57,148 nt of DNA from Rhodoplanes elegans (lineage in GTDB: Bacteria; Pseudomonadota; Alphaproteobacteria; Rhizobiales; Xanthobacteraceae). The notes beneath the pieces are model-generated. The model worked only from the letters and a program-made list of their open reading frames with translations, was not told where the DNA came from and ran no database searches. Position numbers and translations under genes: made by a program. Where the stretch lies: positions 1-57,148 of the forward strand of contig NZ_NHSK01000213.1 in assembly GCF_016653355.1 (NCBI RefSeq), written 5' to 3'. Of this stretch, positions 51,367 through 57,148 are shown piece by piece (position 1 is the first letter of the stretch; every line of letters starts with the position of its first letter).

Positions 51367-52698
51367 ATGACGGACGGGTTCGGACGGGCGGCGTGGATCG
51401 GCATCGCGGCGGCGGTCGCCGTGATCGGCCTCGACGTCGGGGCGTTGCACGCCCAGACCGGGGCACCGGCCGGCAGCCGACCGTCCGCGGGCGACGCGGC
51501 GACGGGCGCCGCCACCGGCGCCTCCTCGGCCCCGACGACCTCCTCGGCCCCCACCACGCCGGCGCAGGCCGCCAAGCCGCTGCGGCTCGGCGACGCCGTG
51601 ACGACCATCACGCGCGCCCTGTTCGACAAGATCGCGCGGCCGAAGGACGGGTCCGTGGTGGAGGTGGTGGTCGATCCGCTGCTCGACGGCAAGACCGGGC
51701 TGCACACCGTGGCGGCCGCCGAGGCGGGCCGCCGGGCGGCCGAGATCGCCAAGGCCTATCCGCACATCCGCATCGTGCCGTTCACGCCGGAGGCGCTGTC
51801 GCGAAAGCCGCTCCTGCTGATCGGCACGCTGTCGGCCGTCCAGGCCGGCGCAGCCGGCCAGAACGCCGAGCAGGGCGGCGGGCAGGCGGCGAGCGCGCAG
51901 ACGCCGGACGCCTACCGGGTGTGGTTCACGCTCGCCGACACGGCCACCAGCCAGGTGGTCGCCAAGGCGCAGGCGCCGGCCGTCGCCTCCGACGTGAACG
52001 CCTCGCCGCTTCCCGCCGAGGCCGACAGCCCGGCCTGGCGGCGCGACGCCGCGACGGCGGCGTATCTGGAGAGCTGCGCCGAGACCAGGCCCGGCGAGGC
52101 GCTGCGGCCCGCCTATGTGGCGCAACTGCCGGTCGCCGCCCTCGTCGCGGAGGCGAACGCCGCCTATGCGGCCAGGCGCTACAAGGAGGCGCTGGCGCTG
52201 TATCGCCGCGCCGCTGCGCTCCCCGACGGCGAGCAGCTGCGCGTGCTCAACGGGATCTACGTCACGCTCGACAAGCTCGGCCGCAAGACCGACGCCGAGG
52301 AGGCCTTCGCGCGGCTGGTCGACCACGGCCTGCGCCAGCGCGATCTCGCGGTAAAAATCCTGTTCCGCCCCGGCACGCCGGAGTTCGTCCGCGGCCGCGA
52401 GGCGCGCGCCTATCCGATGTGGCTGTCGCGGATCGCGACGCGGGCCGCCGCCGGCGACGCCTGCCTGGAGATCGTCGGCCATTCGAGCCCGACCGGTCCG
52501 GCCGCCGTCAACGACCGGCTTTCCGCCCTGCGGGCCGAGACGATCCGGGGCCGCCTCGACGGCGCCTCGCGCGGCCTCGGCACCCGGATCGTCGCACGCG
52601 GTGCCGGCTCACGTGAGACGATCGTCGGCACCGGCCGCGACGACGCGACCGACGCACTCGACCGCCGCGTCGAGTTCAAGGTGATCGGCTGCTCGTGA
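51367..52698 (+). CDS. Exported OmpA-like protein with TPR segment
   Basis: A 443-residue host protein: signal (AAWIGIAAAVAVIGLDVGALHAQ), Ala/Pro/Thr-rich linker, a middle region with VVEVVVDPLLDGKTGLHTVAAAEAGRRAAEIAKAYPHIRIVPF (OmpA-like pattern), a TPR-like stretch (LVAEANAAYAARRYKEALALYRRAAAL, about 258-284) and a C-terminal OmpA/MotB-type domain (LEIVGHSSPTGPAAVNDRLSALRAETIRGRL ... DRRVEFKVIGCS). It probably binds peptidoglycan in the periplasm. ATG at 51,367, 198 bases after attR. Confidence 0.8.
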   Translation: MTDGFGRAAWIGIAAAVAVIGLDVGALHAQTGAPAGSRPSAGDAATGAATGASSAPTTSSAPTTPAQAAKPLRLGDAVTTITRALFDKIARPKDGSVVEVVVDPLLDGKTGLHTVAAAEAGRRAAEIAKAYPHIRIVPFTPEALSRKPLLLIGTLSAVQAGAAGQNAEQGGGQAASAQTPDAYRVWFTLADTATSQVVAKAQAPAVASDVNASPLPAEADSPAWRRDAATAAYLESCAETRPGEALRPAYVAQLPVAALVAEANAAYAARRYKEALALYRRAAALPDGEQLRVLNGIYVTLDKLGRKTDAEEAFARLVDHGLRQRDLAVKILFRPGTPEFVRGREARAYPMWLSRIATRAAAGDACLEIVGHSSPTGPAAVNDRLSALRAETIRGRLDGASRGLGTRIVARGAGSRETIVGTGRDDATDALDRRVEFKVIGCS

Positions 52699-52795
52699 GC
52701 AGCGGCTCGTTGCCGATGGCGCGTGGCCGCGCCGCCGTGGTCGGGGCAGCTTACGGATCTGATGAACAACACCGACGCGCGATCAGATCGACTCC

Positions 52796-52913
52796 CCTCA
52801 TGGTGAGGAGCGGCCGCAGGCCGCGTCTCGAACCATGCGGCCCCGATGCAGAGGCCGCCCTCGCCCTTCGAGACGGCTGCTTCGCAGCCTCCTCAGGGTG
52901 AGGGCGGAGACAG
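52796..52913 (+). repeat. Host intergenic palindromic repeat, type B (copy 2)
   Basis: It is nearly identical to the copy at 4258-4380: CTCATGGTGAGGAGCGGCCG at the start and CTCCTCAGGGTGAGGG at the end, with GTCTCGAACCATGCGGCCCC and CCCTTCGAGACGGC between. Confidence 0.8.
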
Positions 52914-52942
52914 GTCGGTTTAATCGCACGGAGGTATGAGAC

Positions 52943-53027
52943 CGATTCCGCTCGTCCCCGCGAAGGCGGGGACCCAGGGGCGACACGTTGTTCGGCTCTG
53001 GATTCCCGCTTACGCGGGAATGAGCGG
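52943..53027. repeat. Host intergenic palindromic repeat, type C
   Basis: CCCCGCGAAGGCGGGGA and ATTCCCGCTTACGCGGGAAT form two hairpins around GGGCGACACG. This is a common proteobacterial intergenic element. Confidence 0.75.
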
Positions 53028-53593
53028 CGCACGGAGCGACGTCAGCGGGGGTCGCTCCAAATCGCCGTCGGCGATCCGCGCACGCCGCTGCGCGGGTCAG
53101 GCTAGGCGGGGGCCGGCGCCGCGTAAAATAGTGATTTGTTTGCTCCCTATTGGAGCGGCTTATACCGCGCTGCCGAGAGCTTCCGACAGGCCTCTGCCGC
53201 ATCGCCAGAAGTGCCTGCCCCACAGCGAGATTCATCATCGTCGGCACGCCGGCGCTCCGGCTTCTGCGCGAAACGCGCGCGCATGCGCCCACCGAAGACC
53301 TAGTCCCGCCTCGTCCGGCTTGAGCGGCGCGTCCGCTCGCGCCTAGACTCGCGCGACTGATACGGGCCGGTCGATCTGCTTCCGGTCATTCCGGGGCGCG
53401 GCAAAGCCGCGAACCCGGAACCCAGCGGCAAGCTCGGAACGTTCGGCTGGAGTCCGGGTTCGGCGCGGAGCCTGTGCTCGGGCGGCGCAAAGCGCCGACC
53501 CGAGTGCGCTGCCCCGGAATGACTGCCGAATCTGATCGACTGGATGTGACACCACGTGATCACCGGCCTCACCGCGGGACATTTCTGACAGAC
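53028..53593. repeat. Intergenic region with type D palindromic repeat
   Basis: No gene is seen. At about 53,378-53,523 lies a long palindrome bounded by GTCATTCCGGGGCGCGGC and GCTGCCCCGGAATGAC with inner hairpins, another alphaproteobacterial intergenic repeat. The stretch 53,100-53,370 shows short frames only. Confidence 0.65.
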
Positions 53594-54625
53594 ATGACAG
53601 ACAGCCAGCCGACCCCGGCCTCGCGCCCCTTCGCGATCGACGTGCATGCGCATGTCATCGTGCCGTCCGTCTATGCGGAGACCAAGCCGCACAGCCTTTT
53701 CGCGCGCGCCGAGGCCGACCCCTCCCTCTCGCCCGACCAAAAGGCCGCGGTCGTCGCCCGCAACGACGACATCGCGCGTCGCATGGCCGACGTGAGCGAG
53801 CGCCTCGCCGCGATGGACCGCACCGGCGTCGCCGTGCAGGTTCTGAGCGCGAGCCTCGTGCATCAGTGCAGCTGGTTCGCCGCGCCCGAGGAGAGCCTCG
53901 CGATCGAAAAGCGCAACAACGACGCGATCGCGGAGATCGTGAAAAGCGCACCGCATCGCTTCGCCGGCCTCGGCGGGGTGCCGCTGCACGCGCCGGATCT
54001 GGCCGTCGCCGAACTGGAACGTTGCGTCGCGACGCTCGGCCTGAAGGGCGTGCAGATCTCGTCGCGCGTGCGCGACAAGGAGATCGGCGATCCGTCGCTG
54101 CGGCCGTTCTGGGCGAAGGCGGAAGCGCTCGGCGCCGTCGTCTACGTGCACCCCTCCGGCAATCCGGACCCGCGGCTCGCCCCCTACATGATGTGGAACA
54201 GCCTCGGCCAGTCGATCGAGGAGACCTTCGCGATCGCCTCGCTGTTCTACGAGGGCGTGCTCGACGCGTTCCCGGATCTCCGCATCTGCATCTCGCATGG
54301 CGGCGGCTACATGCCGTTCTACACGGGGCGGGTGACGCGCAACTACATCGAGAAGCCGGCGACGCGCCGCAACATGACGAAGCCGCCGACCGACTATCTG
54401 CGCATGCTGCACTACGATTCCTGCGTCTACGATCCCCGCGCGCTGGAGATCCTGATCGAGACGGTGGGCGCGGACCGCGTGCTGCTCGGCTCCGACTATC
54501 CGGTCGGCGATCCGCGGCCGACCGAGTTCATCTCGTCGGCCGAGTTCCTGACCGACGCCGAGAAGTCCGCGATCCTCGCCGGCAATGCGGCCCGGCTCTA
54601 TGGAATCACCACCGCGACGACCTGA
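53594..54625 (+). CDS. ACMSD-like amidohydrolase/decarboxylase
   Basis: A 343-residue metal-dependent TIM-barrel enzyme (amidohydrolase 2 family). The HxH metal site is in DVHAHVIVP, a metal His follows in YVHPSGNPDPR, another in ICISHGGGYMPFY and the metal Asp in VLLGSDYPVGD. Close relatives decarboxylate 2-amino-3-carboxymuconate semialdehyde, resorcylates or similar aromatic acids. The Bug receptor gene follows 93 bases later, so the pair may handle uptake and breakdown of one substrate. ATG at 53,594. Confidence 0.87.
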   Translation: MTDSQPTPASRPFAIDVHAHVIVPSVYAETKPHSLFARAEADPSLSPDQKAAVVARNDDIARRMADVSERLAAMDRTGVAVQVLSASLVHQCSWFAAPEESLAIEKRNNDAIAEIVKSAPHRFAGLGGVPLHAPDLAVAELERCVATLGLKGVQISSRVRDKEIGDPSLRPFWAKAEALGAVVYVHPSGNPDPRLAPYMMWNSLGQSIEETFAIASLFYEGVLDAFPDLRICISHGGGYMPFYTGRVTRNYIEKPATRRNMTKPPTDYLRMLHYDSCVYDPRALEILIETVGADRVLLGSDYPVGDPRPTEFISSAEFLTDAEKSAILAGNAARLYGITTATT

Positions 54626-54718
54626 AGCGACCTGATCACGTCGCGCGCCGGCGCGACATCGGAACCGAAGCACGTCGCGCCTCGGCGCGACATCGCCCCG
54701 AAAAAAGGAGACCCCGTC

Positions 54719-55699
54719 ATGACTCACCTCTCGCGGCGCCGCTTCAACAGCCTCGCTCTCTCGGGCCTCGCGGTCGCCGGCTTCGGCGGCGCGCCGGCCG
54801 CGGCGCAAGGCGGCCCGACCATCACGGTGGTGGTGCCCTACACGGCGGGCAGCGCCCCGGATCTGTTCGCCCGGCTGCTCACCGAGCATCTGCACAAGGC
54901 GATGGACCGCACCATGATCGTCGAGAACCGGGTCGGCGCCAGCGGCAATCTCGGCACGCTCAGCGTCGCGCGGGCGACGCCGGACGGCACCACGCTCCTG
55001 GTCACGGCCAACACGATCGTGATGAATCCGAGCCTGTTCAAGTCGCTGCAATACGACCCGGTGAAGAGCTTCGAGCCGGTCGCCGCGCTGGTGACGGCGA
55101 ACTTCGCGCTGGTCGTCAACGCCGGGCTCGGGACCAAGACGCTCGCCGCCTTCGTCGCCAAGGCGAAGGCCGCCAAGGATCCGATCAACTACGGCTCGCC
55201 CGGCATCGGCACGCCGCATCATCTGTGCATGGAGCTGTTCCGCCGGCGCGCCGGCATCGAGCTCGTCCACGTGCCCTATCGCGGCCTCGCACCGGCCGTC
55301 ACGGATCTCGCCGGCGGGCACATCTCGGCGATGTTCATGCAGGTCAACGCGGCGCTCGAGCTCGCCAAGCAGGGCCGCGTCGACGTGCTCGCCCTGATGG
55401 GCACGGCCCGCAACCCGATCGCCCCCGACCTCGCCACCTTCGCCGAGCAGGGCATCAAGGATGTCGACGTCGACAACTGGTGGGCCATGTTCGCCCCGGC
55501 CGGCACGCCGGCCGACGTGGTGAAGACGCTCAACGCCCGCGCCAACGAGGTCTTGAAGCGCCCCGACGTCCTCAAGGCGATGGAGACGCAAGGGCAAACC
55601 CCGATGGGCGGCCCGCCCGAGGTGCTGAAAGCTCTCGTCGAGACCGACCGCGCCCGCTGGGCCGAGGTCATCAAGGCCGCCGGCATCGCGCTGGATTGA
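54719..55699 (+). CDS. Tripartite tricarboxylate transporter substrate-binding protein (Bug family)
   Basis: A 326-residue Bug receptor with a twin-arginine signal (LSRRRFNSLALSGLAVAGF, ending AAAQG) instead of the Sec signal of the receptor at 8625. Landmarks: ITVVVPYTAGSAPDLFARLL, ENRVGASGNLG, YGSPGIGTPHHLCMELF, HVPYRGLAPAVTDLAGG and the C-terminal RARWAEVIKAAGI. AAAAAAGGAG precedes the ATG. Likely partner of the amidohydrolase upstream. Confidence 0.9.
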   Translation: MTHLSRRRFNSLALSGLAVAGFGGAPAAAQGGPTITVVVPYTAGSAPDLFARLLTEHLHKAMDRTMIVENRVGASGNLGTLSVARATPDGTTLLVTANTIVMNPSLFKSLQYDPVKSFEPVAALVTANFALVVNAGLGTKTLAAFVAKAKAAKDPINYGSPGIGTPHHLCMELFRRRAGIELVHVPYRGLAPAVTDLAGGHISAMFMQVNAALELAKQGRVDVLALMGTARNPIAPDLATFAEQGIKDVDVDNWWAMFAPAGTPADVVKTLNARANEVLKRPDVLKAMETQGQTPMGGPPEVLKALVETDRARWAEVIKAAGIALD

Positions 55700-55776
55700 G
55701 GATCACGACGCCGCTCCGTGGGTCGGCGCATCAGGACGGTGGCGCGGGCATCCTCTGACGCCGCGGCGCGTGCGGC

Positions 55777-55925
55777 GTTGCTCCCTCTCCCCGGCGGGGA
55801 GAGGGCGGGGGTGAGGGGGTGCCGACGCCGATTGCTTTTGTCGAGAGGGCGGCACCCCCTCACCCGGGCTTCGCGCCTTCGGCGCGAACCCCGACCTCTC
55901 CCCGCTGGGGAGAGGTGAAGCGAGG
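55777..55925 (-). repeat. Host intergenic palindromic repeat, type A (copy 2, inverted)
   Basis: Reverse complement of the element at 4051-4197, clearly homologous throughout, with the central hairpin changed to TTCGCGCC/GGCGCGAA on both arms. It flanks the mobile element on the other side in opposite orientation. Confidence 0.8.
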
Positions 55926-55976
55926 CGCCGGCATCGCGCTGGATTGAACGGCAGACGCGAACCTCGTGACGTCGCC

Positions 55977-56115
55977 CTCATGGTGAGGAGGCCGCGCAGC
56001 GGCCGTCTCGAACCATGTGGCCGAGTCGTGTCGGCTGAAGCGCCGTTGCGAGTTCGATACGGGCCGGGCCGCGTCCTTCGAGACGCCGCCTTCGGCGGCT
56101 CCTCAGGACGAGGCG
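55977..56115 (+). repeat. Host intergenic palindromic repeat, type B (copy 3)
   Basis: CTCATGGTGAGGAGGCCGCG ... GTCTCGAACCATGTGGCC ... CCTTCGAGACGCC ... GGCTCCTCAGGACGAGG. More diverged than the copies at 4258 and 52,796, with a longer centre. Confidence 0.75.
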
Positions 56116-56172
56116 AGAAGCCGGGCGTGCCGCCCGCTCCACCTCGAGCGCCTCACGTGGCGCGCCCTACCG

Positions 56173-57148
56173 TCATTCCCCCCAGGCCGCGAAGGCCTCG
56201 GCGAAGGCGCGCTCGCCCGGGGTGCCCTTCTCGATCGCCATGATGGCGCGGCGGTTGTTGCCGTAGACGATCGGCACGTCGAACCACGCCCGCTCCTTGA
56301 GGAGCTGGATGTTGCGCTGCATGTCGGTCTCGCTCGACGACAGGCCGATCAGGAAGAAGTTGGTCGTCACCTTGACGGCGAGGCCGGCGAGCGGGACGCC
56401 GCGCGTCTGCTCGGCCTGCTTCATCAGGATGCCGGGGATGTTCGAGATGCCGCCGTTGGGGAAGTCGGGCGGCAGCGTGAACATGATCTCGATGGTGTGG
56501 CTCGCCGGCAGCGAGCGATCGGTGTTCCGGCGCAGCGAGAAGCGCACCGAGGTGTTGCGCTCGGGGATCTCGATGTCGGCCCGCACCACCATGTCGGGCG
56601 CCTGGCCGGGGGCGGCGACGATCGTCTCGGTGCGCCACACGGCGGTGCCGACATAGCGCTTGCCGCCCGGATCGGCCGGGTCCTCCTCGTAGAGGACGAC
56701 GCGCTGGGCGACGGCCGGCTGCGCCTGCTGGGGCCGCAGGCCGGCGCCCGGCGCCTGCTGCGATCCGACCCGGTCGGTGATCTTGCCGGAGCGGTTGGAC
56801 TCGGCGGGCGCGCTCGGGGCCGGGGCGGTGGCGACCTGCTCGGACGGACCGAAGAGGCCCGCCACGCTCGGCCACAGCCACCAGCCGAGGCCGACGACGA
56901 CCAGCAAGGCGAGCCCGGCGAGCGCGCCCTTGAGGAGCTTGCCGCCGAGCGGCGTCTTGATTGGGCCGCCGAGATCGTCGCCGGCGCGCGCCGGCAGCGT
57001 CTCCGGCTGCAGCGGGAACGGGCGGCCGCCGCCGGACTCGCGATAGTCGTGGTCGTCGAGATAGGGCCGCACGCCGCCGCGGGCGCCGAAATCGGCGTCG
57101 GCCGGCTCGCCGCGCGCCTCGCCGCGCGAGTCGGGCGGACGCGCCGCG
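56173..57148 (-). CDS. Conserved membrane-anchored alphaproteobacterial protein (5' end outside window)
   Basis: At least 299 residues; the frame stays open through the window edge (RGEARGEPADADFGARGG before the GTG at 57,072), so the gene probably starts beyond 57,148. The visible part has a cytoplasmic start rich in Arg/Pro, one membrane helix (GALAGLALLVVVGLGWWLWPSVAGLFG), a Pro/Gln linker and a periplasmic domain (VVLYEEDPADPGGKRYVGTAVWRTE ... ADIEIPERNTSVRFSLRRNTDRSLPASHTIEIMFTLP). This resembles a family conserved in Hyphomicrobiales without assigned function. Confidence 0.75.
   Translation of the reverse strand, partial: AARPPDSRGEARGEPADADFGARGGVRPYLDDHDYRESGGGRPFPLQPETLPARAGDDLGGPIKTPLGGKLLKGALAGLALLVVVGLGWWLWPSVAGLFGPSEQVATAPAPSAPAESNRSGKITDRVGSQQAPGAGLRPQQAQPAVAQRVVLYEEDPADPGGKRYVGTAVWRTETIVAAPGQAPDMVVRADIEIPERNTSVRFSLRRNTDRSLPASHTIEIMFTLPPDFPNGGISNIPGILMKQAEQTRGVPLAGLAVKVTTNFFLIGLSSSETDMQRNIQLLKERAWFDVPIVYGNNRRAIMAIEKGTPGERAFAEAFAAWGE

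Noticed and set aside
53866-55758. 630-codon plus-strand frame over the amidohydrolase and Bug genes
   Set aside because: Arg/Gly/Ala-rich shadow in a different frame from two well-supported genes.

Overview
The window reads as a chromosome segment of a high-GC alphaproteobacterium, probably of the order Hyphomicrobiales (Rhizobiales), carrying one integrated mobile element of about 38.4 kb. The organism call rests on the truB-rpsO-pnp order, the tripartite-tricarboxylate (Bug) receptors, the alphaproteobacterial intergenic palindromes and the codon use. No 16S rRNA or other decisive marker is present, so the genus is left open.

Layout. (1) 1-12,739, host chromosome: 3' part of truB, rpsO, pnp, an aldo/keto reductase, bluB, a Bug receptor-LysR-muconate-cycloisomerase-like operon next to a muconolactone isomerase, a small exported protein, a DUF952 protein and a diacylglycerol-kinase-like protein. 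(2) 12,740-12,815, tRNA-Phe(GAA). (3) About 12,795-51,169, the element. A P4-type tyrosine integrase sits beside the tRNA. The 22-nt 3' end of the tRNA recurs, with one base missing, at 51,149-51,169. (4) 51,170-57,148, host chromosome again: an OmpA/TPR protein, an ACMSD-like amidohydrolase, a second Bug receptor and the end of a conserved membrane protein. The host flanks carry several families of intergenic palindromic repeats that I do not see inside the element.

The element has visibly lower GC than its flanks and is a mosaic. 12.9-15.6 kb: integrase, a detached copy of the integrase 3' end, and an AlpA-like regulator. 15.7-20.2 kb: a plasmid-type replication and maintenance block (HTH/coiled-coil protein, RPA-like replication initiator, four 20-bp iterons, an AT-rich tract, a ParD/ParE-like toxin-antitoxin pair), then a noncoding palindrome-rich stretch with a perfect 44-bp inverted repeat. 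20.2-26.4 kb: a DNA-mobilisation block (TraG/TraD-like ATPase, membrane protein, HerA/FtsK-like ATPase, replication-relaxation-family protein, CCHC zinc-knuckle protein). No mating-pair-formation genes are visible. 26.4-33 kb: small plasmid-style genes (DnaG-like primase, ADP-ribosyltransferase-like protein, zinc-ribbon proteins, ArdC-like antirestriction protein, HAD phosphatase-like protein, DUF3768, H-NS). 33-42.5 kb: defence and cargo (SLOG/TIR/TIR operon, tail-fibre-like protein plus SGNH hydrolase, Abi-alpha, TM2 protein, PD-(D/E)XK-like protein). 42.9-45.4 kb: a tatA-tatC pair, a 57-residue protein with a Tat-like leader, and an exported Fn3/peptidoglycan-binding protein. 45.4-50.1 kb: AbiH and an ABC-three-component defence operon.

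Points that stand out: three unrelated small genes share the same promoter plus a structured 5' leader that buries the ribosome-binding site, and the inner stem covaries; a family of GCGACATGTCGC palindromes lies inside the gene of a putative DNA-binding protein and again in a distant promoter; a 12-nt motif GTAGTGTTANCG occurs four times in 1.55 kb in different reading frames; the TIR/TIR/SLOG operon has a ThsB-like protein but no visible ThsA; and the mobile tatAC pair lacks the usual twin-arginine-binding glutamates while its neighbouring candidate substrate lacks the second arginine.
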